DNA of 64,000 nucleotides, taken from the NCBI RefSeq assembly GCF_900585905.1, contig NZ_UTVH01000031.1, forward strand, positions 229,628-293,627, given 5' to 3'. The notes below the pieces were generated by a model. That model was not told the origin of the DNA. It ran no database searches and worked only from the letters and a program-made list of their open reading frames with translations. The position numbers and the translations under genes are program-made. Shown here in pieces: positions 8,425 through 17,923 of this stretch. This DNA comes from Pseudomonas viridiflava (GTDB taxonomy: Bacteria > Pseudomonadota > Gammaproteobacteria > Pseudomonadales > Pseudomonadaceae). Numbering within the stretch: position 1 is the stretch's first letter; every line of letters begins with the position of its first letter.

Positions 8425-9918
8425 TTACAGCTTGATCCAGGTGGCTTTGAGCTCGGTGTACTTGTCGAAGGCGTGCAGGGACTTGTCACGGCCGTTGCCT
8501 GACTGCTTGAAGCCGCCGAAAGGCGCGGTCATATCACCACCGTCGTATTGATTGACCCACACGCTGCCGGCACGCAGCGCCTTGGCAGTAAGGTGGGCGC
8601 GGGACAGGTCGGCGGTCCACACGGCAGCAGCCAGCCCGTAGGGCGTGTCGTTGGCAATCTGGATCGCCTCCTCTGCCGTGTCGAAGGTCAACACTGACAA
8701 TACCGGGCCGAAGATTTCTTCCTGGGCGATCTTCATGGCGTTGGTGACACCATCGAAAATCGTCGGCTCGACATAGGTGCCGCCGGTTTCCTGCAGAATG
8801 CGCTTGCCCCCGGCCACCAGTGTGGCGCCGTCGGCATGACCTGCTTCGATGTACGACAGCACCGTATTCATCTGTTGCGTATCGACCAGCGCCCCGACGG
8901 TTGTGGCCGTGTCCAGCGGGTTGCCTGGCTTCCAGCTTTTCAGGGCCTCGATGACCATTGGCAGGAAGCTGTCCTTGATCGAGCGCTCGACGAGCAGACG
9001 CGACCCGGCAGTGCAGACTTCGCCCTGATTGAAGGCAATGGCGCTGGCGGCCGATTCGGCGGCAGCCTGCAAATTCGGCGCATCGGCGAAGACGATATTG
9101 GGGCTCTTGCCCCCCGCCTCCAGCCAGATGCGCTTCATGTTTGATTCGCCCGCGTAGATCAGCAGCTGTTTGGCGATTCGGGTCGAGCCGGTGAATACCA
9201 CGGTGTCGACGTCCATATGCAGCGCCAGCGCCTTGCCCACGGTATGACCATAGCCGGGCAACACGTTGAGCACGCCAGGCGGGATACCGGCTTCAATCGC
9301 CAGTTGGGCGACGCGAATGGCAGTCAGTGGCGACTTTTCCGAAGGCTTGAGCACCACCGAGTTACCGCTGGACAGCGCGGGCCCGAGCTTCCAGGAGGCC
9401 ATCAGCAGCGGGAAATTCCATGGCACGATGGCGGCCACTACACCCACCGGCTCGCGCGTGACCAGACCCAGCTGGTTGTGCGGCGTGGCGGCCACCTCGT
9501 CATACAGCTTGTCGATGGCCTCCCCGCTCCAGGCCAGGGAATTGGCCGCGCCTGGGATGTCGATGCCCAGCGAGTCGCTGATGGGCTTGCCCATGTCCAG
9601 GGTTTCCAGCAGCGCCAGTTCTTCGACGTGTGCATTGATCAGGGCGGCGAAGCGCAACATCACGGCTTTACGCTTGGCCGGAGCCAGTTTCGACCAGACG
9701 CCTGAATTGAACGCCTCGCGGGCGCTCGTTACCGCGCGCTGAGCGTCGGCGCTGTCGCAGCTGGCGACGTTGGCCAGGAACCTGCCATCCACCGGGCTGA
9801 TGCATTCGAAGGTTTCACCGGAAGCGGCGGCACTGTATTGGCCATTGATGAACGCGCGACCTTCAATTTTCAGGTCCTTGGCGCGCTGTTCCCAGTCTGC
9901 GTGGGTCAGGGTGGTCAT
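8425..9918 (-). CDS. pauC: Aldehyde dehydrogenase, polyamine-catabolic type (PauC/KauB/PuuC-like)
   Basis: 497-residue NAD(P)-dependent ALDH. Visible active-site features: the general base Glu267 in IWLEAGGKSPNIVF, the nucleophile Cys302 in NQGEVCTAGSRL, the coenzyme motif FTGSTRIAK, and VPWNFP near residue 166. The gene matches the position and length of PauC/KauB (PA5312), which oxidises gamma-glutamyl-aminobutyraldehyde and guanidino- or aminobutyraldehydes. It probably acts after the PuuB-like oxidase at 3293. Divergent from a cupin gene at 10177, as in PAO1, leaving a 258-bp control region. Confidence 0.9.
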   Translation of the reverse strand: MTTLTHADWEQRAKDLKIEGRAFINGQYSAAASGETFECISPVDGRFLANVASCDSADAQRAVTSAREAFNSGVWSKLAPAKRKAVMLRFAALINAHVEELALLETLDMGKPISDSLGIDIPGAANSLAWSGEAIDKLYDEVAATPHNQLGLVTREPVGVVAAIVPWNFPLLMASWKLGPALSSGNSVVLKPSEKSPLTAIRVAQLAIEAGIPPGVLNVLPGYGHTVGKALALHMDVDTVVFTGSTRIAKQLLIYAGESNMKRIWLEAGGKSPNIVFADAPNLQAAAESAASAIAFNQGEVCTAGSRLLVERSIKDSFLPMVIEALKSWKPGNPLDTATTVGALVDTQQMNTVLSYIEAGHADGATLVAGGKRILQETGGTYVEPTIFDGVTNAMKIAQEEIFGPVLSVLTFDTAEEAIQIANDTPYGLAAAVWTADLSRAHLTAKALRAGSVWVNQYDGGDMTAPFGGFKQSGNGRDKSLHAFDKYTELKATWIKL

Positions 9919-10176
9919 GCGTATGTCCTCCGCTCAATCGATCAGGGTGTGCCCAGGCGAGAAAATGGCGTTGAAAGTGGCTGGCCATCGTTGCTCAAGC
10001 CCGGGCAACGGCACTCACCACCCTAAACCAGTGACCTGGGGATTTCCAATATCTTTGACATAACGGGGCGAACGGGCGGCTTTTGTTCGATTTTCACAAC
10101 ATGGTCACTGGCTGTTTGGCACTATTGCCAGCAGGCTTCGTCCAACCAGCAAGGCAATTCATCGTGAGGGCAGCAA

Positions 10177-10572
10177 ATGACCATCGACAGCATCGTGGAT
10201 TTCAGCGAAGCCTCTACCAGCGCCGAGACGTACCGTCCGGCCGCCGAAAAAATTCTCAAGGGCGACCCGCAGCAGACACTTTATAACCACTACAACAGCC
10301 CTTGCGGCCAGATGAATGCGGGTGTCTGGGAGGGTGACATCGGGCAGTGGGCGGTAAGCTACAGCGAGCATGAGTATTGCGAAATCGTTCATGGGGTGTC
10401 GGTGCTGCGCGATGAGCACGGGCAGTCAAAGACGCTGCGCGCCGGTGATCGTTTTGTCATCCCTGCCGGGTTCAAAGGGACCTGGGAGGTGCTGGAACAC
10501 TGCCGCAAGATTTACGTGGTGTTCGAACAGGCACAGTCGCTGGAAAAAAATGAGACTGCGGTAATTATGTAG
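10177..10572 (+). CDS. Cupin-domain protein (DUF861/EutQ-like)
   Basis: 131 residues forming a single small beta-barrel cupin. The segment EHEYCEIVHGVSVLRDEHGQ and RAGDRFVIPAGFKGTWEVLE gives the two conserved cupin motifs, with Glu and polar ligands typical of the DUF861 branch. A homologue sits at the same place beside pauC in P. aeruginosa (PA5314 as I recall), so a role in polyamine or amine metabolism is plausible. No catalytic function can be stated. Confidence 0.8.
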   Translation: MTIDSIVDFSEASTSAETYRPAAEKILKGDPQQTLYNHYNSPCGQMNAGVWEGDIGQWAVSYSEHEYCEIVHGVSVLRDEHGQSKTLRAGDRFVIPAGFKGTWEVLEHCRKIYVVFEQAQSLEKNETAVIM

Positions 10573-10646
10573 TGCACATGGCGGCTTGTGACGGGGGATG
10601 CTGATCACGTCCAGGAAGGACAATCACCGATAAAAGGACTTAGATC

Positions 10647-10850
10647 ATGACCAACGAACAAATCGTGCAACAGCTGCAATTCTTGATCGGCAGCCGCTAT
10701 GTACCCAGCGTCAAGCCGTACATCAGCGAGCTGACGGGGCGTAACCGGGTTCTCGGTCCGGGCGATTTATCCACCCGGGAATTCGACGTTAACCGCATTT
10801 CCGTCCGGGTTGACAATGCAGGTCTCATTGCAGGGTTCAGCTTTGGCTGA
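10647..10850 (+). CDS. I78-family peptidase inhibitor-like small protein
   Basis: 67-residue protein without a signal peptide. The C-terminal half, TREFDVNRISVRVDNAGLIAG, has the RxNvxvDxxGxI pattern of the MEROPS I78 / potato inhibitor I-like family. A good ribosome-binding site (AAAAGGA) lies 10 bases before the ATG. Many Pseudomonas relatives are exported; this one appears cytoplasmic. The target protease is unknown. Confidence 0.78.
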   Translation: MTNEQIVQQLQFLIGSRYVPSVKPYISELTGRNRVLGPGDLSTREFDVNRISVRVDNAGLIAGFSFG

Positions 10851-10902
10851 TCATTGTCTGGGCGAACGTTGAAAAACGCTGCGCTCAGACAGCAAGGCAA
10901 CA

Positions 10903-10936
10903 AAAAGGGCCCGTATCTTGCGATACGGGCCCTTTT
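10903..10936. terminator. Bidirectional intrinsic terminator downstream of rpmG
   Basis: A 15-bp perfect stem, AAAAGGGCCCGTATC paired with GATACGGGCCCTTTT, around a TTGC loop. It gives a U run on either strand and so serves both the inhibitor gene from the left and rpmBG from the right. Confidence 0.92.
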
Positions 10937-10955
10937 CATTGGAAAGAAAAATCAA

Positions 10956-11111
10956 TTACTTGATTTTGCCTTCCTTGTAGATCACGTGCTTGCGAACAAC
11001 CGGATCGAATTTTTTGATTTCGATTTTGTCCGGAGTGGTGCGCTTGTTCTTGTCGGTCGTGTAGAAATGACCGGTGCCAGCACTAGAAATCAATCGGATC
11101 AATTCACGCAT
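10956..11111 (-). CDS. rpmG: 50S ribosomal protein L33
   Basis: 51-residue L33 starting [20 protein letters not shown] and ending [11 protein letters not shown]. It lacks the Cys pairs of the zinc-binding (C+) L33 form, so it is the zinc-independent type. It follows rpmB by 12 bases in the same operon and ends at a strong terminator. Confidence 0.97.
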   Translation of the reverse strand: MRELIRLISSAGTGHFYTTDKNKRTTPDKIEIKKFDPVVRKHVIYKEGKIK

Positions 11112-11123
11112 GACCTTCTCCCC

Positions 11124-11357
11124 TTAGATTTTGCCGTCGCGACGCAGTTCAGCGAGCACAACAGTGATGCCACGCTTGTCGATGATACGCATGCCTTTGG
11201 CAGATACGCGCAGACGAACAAAACGTTTCTCTTCTTCAACCCAGAAGCGGTGATGCTGCAGGTTTGGCAGGAAACGACGACGGGTTTTGTTGTTTGCGTG
11301 GGAAATGTTATTCCCAGTCACCGGACCCTTACCGGTAACTTGACATACTCTCGACAT
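11124..11357 (-). CDS. rpmB: 50S ribosomal protein L28
   Basis: 77-residue L28: [20 protein letters not shown], then [18 protein letters not shown], and a C-terminal [11 protein letters not shown]. It retains only one Cys of the zinc-binding set, so it is the zinc-free form. First gene of the rpmB-rpmG operon; the promoter must lie within 11358-11720. Confidence 0.97.
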   Translation of the reverse strand: MSRVCQVTGKGPVTGNNISHANNKTRRRFLPNLQHHRFWVEEEKRFVRLRVSAKGMRIIDKRGITVVLAELRRDGKI

Positions 11358-11720
11358 GCCTCAGCCCTCTAAAACCACATGCCCAACCCGGCATGGGTTG
11401 GCCGCTTAATCTCTCAGTCATTTGGCGCCAGGCGCCGCGTTTCTTTAAGGGTCTTACCGGCTACACCTACAGTGAAGGAACCGGGCCCCTAGAAAAGAGC
11501 GCTGCTTTATACCAGAAAGGCTGGGGTGCAACAACAGGCAATGTACTTTGCCTGTGCACAATACAGCGTTTGCAGCCCGACGGTCGGGCGATGTCGGGGG
11601 TGATGGCGGATTTACCACTGGTCGGTTCGTAACGATTGTTCTCTGCCCGTGCATGGTCTAGGGTAGTTCTCTTCCCAGACTGCACGGGCAGATGGAGCCT
11701 TTTTTCACAGGAATATAGCC
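11358..11720. other. Intergenic region between rpmB and the peptide-binding protein gene
   Basis: 363 bp with no convincing gene. It should contain the outward promoters for rpmBG (minus) and the binding-protein gene (plus). There is a short inverted repeat TTTGGCGCCAGGCGCCG near 11420 and another around GCCCGACGGTCGGGC near 11576. No RNA gene was recognised. Confidence 0.5.
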
Positions 11721-13310
11721 ATGCGCCTAGCTGCCCTACCGTTATTGCTCGCTCCGCTGTTCGTCCCGCTGCTGGCCCAGGCGCAAGCCACTTTGAGTGT
11801 CTGCACCGAAGCCAGCCCCGAAGGGTTTGACGTGGTGCAATACAACTCGCTGACGACCACCAACGCCTCTGCCGACGTGCTGATGAATCGGCTGGTGGAC
11901 TTCGACGCCGCAAGCGGCAAGCTGGTGCCAAGCCTTGCGCAAAGCTGGACAGTGTCGGCCGATGGCCTGACCTATGATTTCAAATTGCACCCGGGCGTGA
12001 AATTTCATCACACCGAGTACTTCACCCCGACCCGCGAGTTGAATGCCGACGACGTGGTCTTCAGCTTCCAGCGCATGCTCGATGCGCAGAACCCGTGGCA
12101 CAAGGTGGCGCAGAGCGGCTTCCCCCATGCGCAGTCGATGCAGCTGCCAGCGCTGATCAAGAAGATCGAGGCGCCAGACCCGCTGACCGTCAGGTTCACC
12201 CTCGACCACCCGGATTCGACCTTCCTTGCCACATTGAGCATGGGCTTTGCGTCTGTTTACTCGGCTGAGTACACCGCGCAATTGCTCAAGGCGGGCACCC
12301 CGGAAAAGCTCAACAGCCAACCCATCGGCACCGGGCCGTTCGTGTTCAAGCGTTTCCAGAAAGACGCCGTGGTGCGTTACGAAGCAAATCCCGACTACTT
12401 CGCCGGCAAGCCGGGGGTCGATCACCTGATTTTTGCGATCACCCCGGATGCCAATGTGCGGTTGCAAAAAATTCGTCAGAACGAGTGCCAGATCGCGCTA
12501 TCGCCCAAGCCGCTGGACATCCAGGCGGCGGCCAAGGATTCGTCACTGGGTGTTGCGAAAACCGAAGCCTTCATGACGGCGTTCGTGGCCATCAACAGCC
12601 AGCATCCGCCTTTTGACAAAGCCGAAGTACGCCAGGCCATCAACCTCGCGTTCGACAAGGCCAGCTACCTCAAGGCGGTGTTCGAAGGCACCGCCGAGGC
12701 GGCCAACGGGCCTTATCCGCCTAACACCTGGGGTTACGCCAAAGACCTGCCCGGTTATCCCCAGGACGTCGCCAAAGCCAGGGCGCTGTTGGCCAAGGCC
12801 GGTTTGAAGGATGGCTTCAAGACCACGATCTGGACGCGGCCTTCAGGCAGCCTGCTCAACCCCAACCCGAACCTGGGTGCGCAATTGCTGCAAGCCGACC
12901 TGGACAAGATCGGCATCAAGGCCGAGATCAAGGTGATCGAGTGGGGTGAGCTGATTCGTCGCGCCAAGGCAGGCGAACATGACCTGTTGTTCATGGGCTG
13001 GGCGGGCGACAATGGCGACCCGGATAACTTCCTGACGCCGCAGTTCTCCTGCTCGGCAGTAAAATCCGGGACCAATTTCGCGCGCTACTGCGATGCCACG
13101 CTGGACAAGCTGATCAGCGACGGCAAGGCAACCCCTGACCAGGCGTCACGCAGCAAGCTGTACCATCAGGCGCAGCAACAGATTCAGCAGCAGGCCTTAT
13201 GGCTGCCGCTGGCGCATCCGACCGCTGCAGTGCTGACGCGCAACAACGTCAGCGGCTACCAGGTCAGCCCTTTCGGGCGGCAGGACTTCTTCAAGGTGCA
13301 GGTGAAGTAG
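11721..13310 (+). CDS. Periplasmic peptide-binding protein of an ABC transporter (SBP_bac_5, DppA-like)
   Basis: 529 residues. The N-terminal signal peptide MRLAALPLLLAPLFVPLLAQ has cleavage likely after AQA. The mature part shows the DppA/OppA family-5 pattern: CTEASPEGFD, then FHHTEYFTPTRELNADDVVF, GTGPFVFKRFQKD, and a late FMGWAGDNGDPDNFL. It would bind peptides in the periplasm. No permease or ATPase genes are adjacent, so it must share a membrane complex encoded elsewhere. P. aeruginosa has a similar orphan binding protein next to rpmBG (PA5317). Confidence 0.9.
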   Translation: MRLAALPLLLAPLFVPLLAQAQATLSVCTEASPEGFDVVQYNSLTTTNASADVLMNRLVDFDAASGKLVPSLAQSWTVSADGLTYDFKLHPGVKFHHTEYFTPTRELNADDVVFSFQRMLDAQNPWHKVAQSGFPHAQSMQLPALIKKIEAPDPLTVRFTLDHPDSTFLATLSMGFASVYSAEYTAQLLKAGTPEKLNSQPIGTGPFVFKRFQKDAVVRYEANPDYFAGKPGVDHLIFAITPDANVRLQKIRQNECQIALSPKPLDIQAAAKDSSLGVAKTEAFMTAFVAINSQHPPFDKAEVRQAINLAFDKASYLKAVFEGTAEAANGPYPPNTWGYAKDLPGYPQDVAKARALLAKAGLKDGFKTTIWTRPSGSLLNPNPNLGAQLLQADLDKIGIKAEIKVIEWGELIRRAKAGEHDLLFMGWAGDNGDPDNFLTPQFSCSAVKSGTNFARYCDATLDKLISDGKATPDQASRSKLYHQAQQQIQQQALWLPLAHPTAAVLTRNNVSGYQVSPFGRQDFFKVQVK

Positions 13311-13340
13311 CTTTCACGTTGCCCAAGGAACGTCCCCCGC

Positions 13341-13410
13341 CAGGAGCTGCCGAAGGTTGCGCACGTATTATTCCTGACCTGGCGCACTCGCAGTGCGCCA
13401 GCTCCTACAG
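13341..13410. repeat. REP-like inverted repeat upstream of the persulfide dioxygenase gene
   Basis: Outer arms CCAGGAGCTGCCG and TGCGCCAGCTCCTAC enclose the smaller palindrome TGGCGCACTCGCAGTGCGCCA. It ends 13 bases before the next start codon, so its hairpin could affect translation or insulate the gene from the upstream transcript. Confidence 0.6.
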
Positions 13411-13422
13411 GGGAACCTGATC

Positions 13423-14307
13423 ATGATCATCGCCGAACGTCTGCAGGTCGAAGGGTTCTTCGACGCGCAGACATCGACGCTCAGTTACCTGGTGATGGAC
13501 GTTCAAAGCAGGCACTGTGCGCTGATTGACAGCGTGCTGGATTTCGACCCCAAATCCGGCCGCACCCACACCGAATCGGCCGACCGTCTCATCGCCCGCG
13601 TGCAGGAACTCGGCGCGTCGGTGCAGTGGATTCTTGAAACCCATGTTCACGCCGATCATGTGTCTGCAGCGGCCTATCTGAAGGATCAGCTGAACGCCAG
13701 AATCGCCATCGGCAGCCACATCAGGACGGTGCAGGACGTATTCGGCACGCTGTTCAACGCGCCGGGCGAATTTGCCCGCGATGGCAGTCAGTTCGACGTG
13801 CTGCTCGACGACGGCGCCGGTTTCAGCGTCGGCTCGCTTCAGGCGCGGGCCATGCATACGCCGGGGCACACGCCTGCGTGCATGACTTACGTGTTCGAAC
13901 TGGCAGGCGAAACCGTGGCATTTGTCGGCGACACGCTGTTCATGCCCGACTACGGCACCGCGCGCTGCGATTTCCCGGGGGCCGATGCGCGCACGCTGTT
14001 TCGCTCGATCCATCGCATTCTGGCCCTGCCCGATTCGACGCGGCTGTTTTTGTGCCATGACTATCAGCCCGATGGCCGCGCCTTGCAGTACATGACGACA
14101 GTGGCTGAACAGCGCGCCAGCAATGTGCATATCCGTCAGGGCATCGACGAGGACGCGTTCGTGCAGATGCGCGAAGCCCGCGACGCCACCCTGGACATGC
14201 CGGTGCTGATCCTGCCGTCAGTGCAAATCAACATGCGCGCCGGGCATCTGCCGGAACCCGAAGACAACGGCGTGCGCTACCTGAAAATCCCGCTCAACGC
14301 GCTTTGA
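13423..14307 (+). CDS. Persulfide dioxygenase-like MBL-fold protein (ETHE1/Blh type)
   Basis: 294-residue metallo-beta-lactamase-fold enzyme. The metal motif THVHADH near residue 75, HTPGHTPACMTYV, FVGDTLFMPDYGTARCDFPG and the late LCHDYQPDGR match persulfide dioxygenases, mononuclear-iron enzymes that oxidise glutathione persulfide to sulfite. I chose ATG at 13423 because it has GGGGAA upstream and begins the conserved MIIAERLQVEGFFD. It is followed 27 bp later by a sulfide:quinone reductase gene, which strongly supports a role in H2S oxidation. Confidence 0.88.
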   Translation: MIIAERLQVEGFFDAQTSTLSYLVMDVQSRHCALIDSVLDFDPKSGRTHTESADRLIARVQELGASVQWILETHVHADHVSAAAYLKDQLNARIAIGSHIRTVQDVFGTLFNAPGEFARDGSQFDVLLDDGAGFSVGSLQARAMHTPGHTPACMTYVFELAGETVAFVGDTLFMPDYGTARCDFPGADARTLFRSIHRILALPDSTRLFLCHDYQPDGRALQYMTTVAEQRASNVHIRQGIDEDAFVQMREARDATLDMPVLILPSVQINMRAGHLPEPEDNGVRYLKIPLNAL

Positions 14308-14334
14308 GCCGACCTCTAAACTGGAGTTTTCGCC

Positions 14335-15579
14335 ATGCAGGACACCAACGACCTCAGTCATCAGATCGTGATCGTGGGCGGCGGCTCGGCAGGCATCGCT
14401 ACAGCGGCCTCGCTGCTGGCCCGGGATGCTGCGCTGGATATCGCCATCATCGATCCGGCTGAGACCCATTACTACCAACCCGGCTGGACCTTGGTCGGCG
14501 CCGGTGTGTTCGATGCGCAGGCCACCGCCCGCAGTCTGAATTCGCTGATTCCCAAGGGGGCCCAGCGGCTCAAGGCCAGTGTGGCTGCGTTCGCGCCTGA
14601 GGATAACCAGCTCACCCTCGCCGATGGCCGCACGGTGCGCTATCAGCAGTTGATCGTCTGCCCCGGTCTGAAGCTGGACTGGGACGCCATCGAAGGCCTC
14701 ACCGAGACGCTGGGGCGCAATGGTGTGACGTCCAACTATCGCTTCGATCTGGCGCCCTACACCTGGCAGCTGGTGCAGCAGCTCAAGCAGGGCAAAGCGC
14801 TGTTCACCCAGCCGCCGCTGCCGATCAAATGCGCCGGCGCGCCGCAGAAGGCGATGTACCTGTCCTGCGATCACTGGTTGAAAAACGGCCATCTGAGCCA
14901 GATCAAACCAATGTTCTTCAATGCCGGAGGCGTGCTCTTTGGCGTCGCCGAGTACGTGCCCGCATTGATGGACTACGTCGAGCGCTACGGCATCAACCTG
15001 CAATTTGGCAACAGGCTGGTGGCGGTGGACGGGCCGCGTCAGGTGGCGACCTTCGTTCGTACCTTGGCCGATGGCAGCAGCGAAACCATTGAAGAAAGCT
15101 TTGACATGCTCCACGTCGTGCCGCCCCAGGTGGCCCCGGATTTCATTCGCCAGAGCCCGTTGGCCGACGCGTCCGGCTGGGTGGATGTCGATCCGGCGAC
15201 GCTGCGCCATCGTGGTTTTGCCAACGTCCATGGCTTGGGTGATGTGGTCAACACCAGCAACGCCAAAACCGTTGCCGCCGCGCGCAAGCAAGCGCCGACA
15301 GTGGCCAATAACGTGCTGGTGGCGATGGGGCGCCTGAGCCGTCTGGCGCAGTACGACGGCTACGGCTCATGCCCGCTGACAGTGGAGCGTGGCAAGATCG
15401 TGCTTGCCGAATTCACCTACGGCGGCAAGCTGGCGCCGAGCTTTCCGGCCTGGCTCCTGGACGGTCGCCACCCGACCCGGCTGGCTTGGTTGCTCAAAGA
15501 GCGCATTCTGCCGCCGCTGTACTGGCGAGGCATGCTGCGCGGCAAGGAATGGCTGGCACGCCCGAAGCTTGATGGCTGA
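14335..15579 (+). CDS. sqr: Sulfide:quinone oxidoreductase-like FAD protein
   Basis: 414-residue flavoprotein. The N-terminal IVIVGGGSAGIATAASLLA binds FAD; HYYQPGWTLVGAGV and a central PIKCAGAPQKAMYLSCDHWL are characteristic of SQR and its close relatives. Cysteines in VCPGLKLDW and KCAGAP are candidates for the redox pair that forms the persulfide. SQR oxidises sulfide at the membrane and reduces quinone, handing sulfane sulfur to a thiol; the adjacent dioxygenase then oxidises that persulfide. A two-gene sulfide-detoxification operon is the best reading. Confidence 0.87.
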   Translation: MQDTNDLSHQIVIVGGGSAGIATAASLLARDAALDIAIIDPAETHYYQPGWTLVGAGVFDAQATARSLNSLIPKGAQRLKASVAAFAPEDNQLTLADGRTVRYQQLIVCPGLKLDWDAIEGLTETLGRNGVTSNYRFDLAPYTWQLVQQLKQGKALFTQPPLPIKCAGAPQKAMYLSCDHWLKNGHLSQIKPMFFNAGGVLFGVAEYVPALMDYVERYGINLQFGNRLVAVDGPRQVATFVRTLADGSSETIEESFDMLHVVPPQVAPDFIRQSPLADASGWVDVDPATLRHRGFANVHGLGDVVNTSNAKTVAAARKQAPTVANNVLVAMGRLSRLAQYDGYGSCPLTVERGKIVLAEFTYGGKLAPSFPAWLLDGRHPTRLAWLLKERILPPLYWRGMLRGKEWLARPKLDG

Positions 15580-15615
15580 TGGCTGGTCTCACGACCATAC
15601 CGCCGATTTGCCGGA

Positions 15616-15680
15616 GGCCACGTGTTGGCGAGGTGATGTGTCAGGCGCGACGCCTCGCGAATAAATGCGCTCCTGCAACA
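15616..15680. repeat. REP-like palindrome
   Basis: Shares arms with the elements at 439 and 38508: CCACGTGTTGGCGAGG on one side and CCTCGCGAATAAATGCGCTC on the other. It lies between the convergent sqr-like and acetyl-CoA hydrolase genes. Confidence 0.6.
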
Positions 15681-15708
15681 AGGCGTTGCCGTGGGGCCGG
15701 CCGGGTGT

Positions 15709-17661
15709 CTACGGCTGAATATGCCCGGCGATGGCATCGGTCTTTGCCGTACTTTGCAGCCCCGCCAGCAACAAGCGTTGATACAACTCCTCCTTGAGCC
15801 CTTGCGGTTGATCGAGCTGCATGCGCGCCAGGTGCAGCGGATACGCCTGTGGTTCGGGCGCGTCCAGGGTGGCCTTGCCCAACTCGAGGATCTCGCTCAG
15901 CTTGAACTTGCTCTTGAGCCATTGCAGCGCGCGCAGCAGTTCACGCTCCTCGGTGTCAAAGTCGCACCCCAGCGGATACTCCGGAAACAGCTGAGGATAC
16001 CGGTCGGCAATGGCCTGCAGACGCTCTGGCGTGTTATGCGCAAAGCGTGGGTCGAGGCGGAAATCCCTGGGCAGCTTGCCGGCTTTCTGGGCCTGTTCGA
16101 TCAGATGCGGCTGAAAACGTGAATCGCTGATGTTGAGCAGGGCCTCGATCACCGCTGCGTCGGTCCTGCCGCGCAGATCAGCGATGCCGTATTCGGTCAC
16201 CACGATGTCACGCAGGTGGCGGGGAATGGTGGTGTGGCCGTACTCCCAGACAATATTGGAGCTGACCTCGCCACCCGACTCGCGCCAGCTACGCAGGATC
16301 AGAATCGAGCGCGCATCTTCTAGCGCGTGGGCCTGTGCGACAAAGTTGTACTGCCCGCCCACGCCACTCAACACGCGACCATCGGCCAGTTGATCCGACA
16401 CCGCCGCCCCCATCAGCGTCATGGTGAAGGCACTGTTGATGAAGCGCGCGTCACGCCGCTGCAGACGCTTGAGTTGCTCGTCGCCGTACAGCTCGTTGAT
16501 GTAGCTGATGGCAGTCATGTTGATCTGGCCCAGACGCTCGGCACTGAACTCGCGCAGGCGCTGGTAAAAGCTCAGCGGCCCAAGGAAGAAACCACCATGC
16601 AACACCGTCGCATCGGTGTAAGCATTGTCGTCGAGGGTGCCTGCGTTGGCTTCGCGCTGACGCGCCACATCGGCGTAGACCTTGCGCCGGATAATCCCGG
16701 CCTCCATCAGCACCAGCAATCCGTTGACCAGCATTTCGCTGCAGCCGTACAGCCCGGTCTCGAACGGCGTCACCCCGCCCTCGCGCTCGATCAGCGCTTG
16801 CCAGTCGCTCAGGTTGAGCTCGCCGAGCACGGCGCGATAGGTGTCGTTGTCAGCCTGGCGTGCCAGCAGCGCCGCCGTCAGCGCATCGCCCATGGCGCCG
16901 ATGCCGATCTGCAGCGTGCCGCCATCGCGCACCAGCGTGCTGGCGTGCAGGCCAATGAAGTGATCCTGCAGACCCACCGGCATGTTGGGCGTGGAAAACA
17001 GCGTGCTGCGCTCTTCTTCGTCGATCAGGAGGTCGAAGTCCTGTTCATTCAGCTCGGCATCACCGGGCATGTACGGCAGATCAGCATGCACCTGCGCCAG
17101 CATCAGAATGGTCTGCCCGGCAGCGCGGCGCCTGGCAACCAGTGGCAGCAGATCAAGGGTGACATCGGGGTTGCAACTCAGGCTCAGCCTGCCGGGATGC
17201 TGCTCGTCACGCGCCACCAGCTGCGCGATCAGATTCAGCCCGGCGGCATTGATGTCCCGCGCCGCGTGGCTGTAGTTGCTGCTGATGTAATCCTGTTGCG
17301 CAGGCGCGCTGTTGAGCAGGCTGCCCGGCTGCATGAAAAACTGCTGCACGCGAATGTTGGCGGGAAGGTTGTCGGCATGCAGCGCCGCCAGAAAATCCAG
17401 CTCGGGATAATCGGCAAAAATACGCTCGACAAATGGCTGTAGAAATCGCCCCTGCAAGCCATCGCCCTGAGCCGGCCGTCCGAGGCTCAACGCGGTATAG
17501 ATCGTCAGCTGCCGTTCCGGCATCTGCGCAATACGCTGATACAGCGCGTTGACGAAGCGATTCGGTTTACCCAGACCCAGCGGAATCCCCAGATGGATGT
17601 GAGTCGGCAACTGCGCAATGACATGCGCGACCGCTTGATCAATGGAACAGGACTGCGGCAT
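15709..17661 (-). CDS. Acetyl-CoA hydrolase/transferase family protein
   Basis: 650 residues; a class I CoA-transferase fold like acetyl-CoA hydrolase or succinyl-CoA:acetate CoA-transferase, but longer than the usual ~500 because of a distinct N-terminal part. The C-terminal half has GVGGQYNFVAQAHALEDARS and VVTEYGIADLRGRTDAAVIE, both conserved family blocks; the catalytic Glu is probably in the GLYGCSEMLVNG region. Homologous to the PA5445-type protein. The true acyl-CoA substrate cannot be set from sequence. It stands alone, flanked by repeats. Confidence 0.85.
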   Translation of the reverse strand: MPQSCSIDQAVAHVIAQLPTHIHLGIPLGLGKPNRFVNALYQRIAQMPERQLTIYTALSLGRPAQGDGLQGRFLQPFVERIFADYPELDFLAALHADNLPANIRVQQFFMQPGSLLNSAPAQQDYISSNYSHAARDINAAGLNLIAQLVARDEQHPGRLSLSCNPDVTLDLLPLVARRRAAGQTILMLAQVHADLPYMPGDAELNEQDFDLLIDEEERSTLFSTPNMPVGLQDHFIGLHASTLVRDGGTLQIGIGAMGDALTAALLARQADNDTYRAVLGELNLSDWQALIEREGGVTPFETGLYGCSEMLVNGLLVLMEAGIIRRKVYADVARQREANAGTLDDNAYTDATVLHGGFFLGPLSFYQRLREFSAERLGQINMTAISYINELYGDEQLKRLQRRDARFINSAFTMTLMGAAVSDQLADGRVLSGVGGQYNFVAQAHALEDARSILILRSWRESGGEVSSNIVWEYGHTTIPRHLRDIVVTEYGIADLRGRTDAAVIEALLNISDSRFQPHLIEQAQKAGKLPRDFRLDPRFAHNTPERLQAIADRYPQLFPEYPLGCDFDTEERELLRALQWLKSKFKLSEILELGKATLDAPEPQAYPLHLARMQLDQPQGLKEELYQRLLLAGLQSTAKTDAIAGHIQP

Positions 17662-17732
17662 CGGACCCTTCCCCTTTTGTTATTGGCTGGAAGTATGACC
17701 GTGATCAGCGGGTTTTGCTTCAGTGCCAGGAC

Positions 17733-17822
17733 GTGGGACCGGCTTCAGCCGGGAAGAGGCCCGCATCGGCGACACATGTGCGTTGGCAGAAATAGTGTAT
17801 TCCCGGCTAAAGCCGGTCCCAC
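17733..17822. repeat. Classic Pseudomonas REP pair (BIME-like)
   Basis: Two REP cores in inverted orientation: GTGGGACCGGCTTCAGCCGG at 17733 and CCGGCTAAAGCCGGTCCCAC ending at 17822. This is the REP type common in the P. syringae/fluorescens group and the best-preserved example in the window. Confidence 0.9.
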
Positions 17823-17923
17823 GTCGATCCCGCTTGAGGCCTGATATGGCGCTGCTGTTCATCACCCTGAGCAGCGCAGGCCTGATGCTGAACGCATCGG
17901 GCGATAACGACAGGCAGGCTTGA

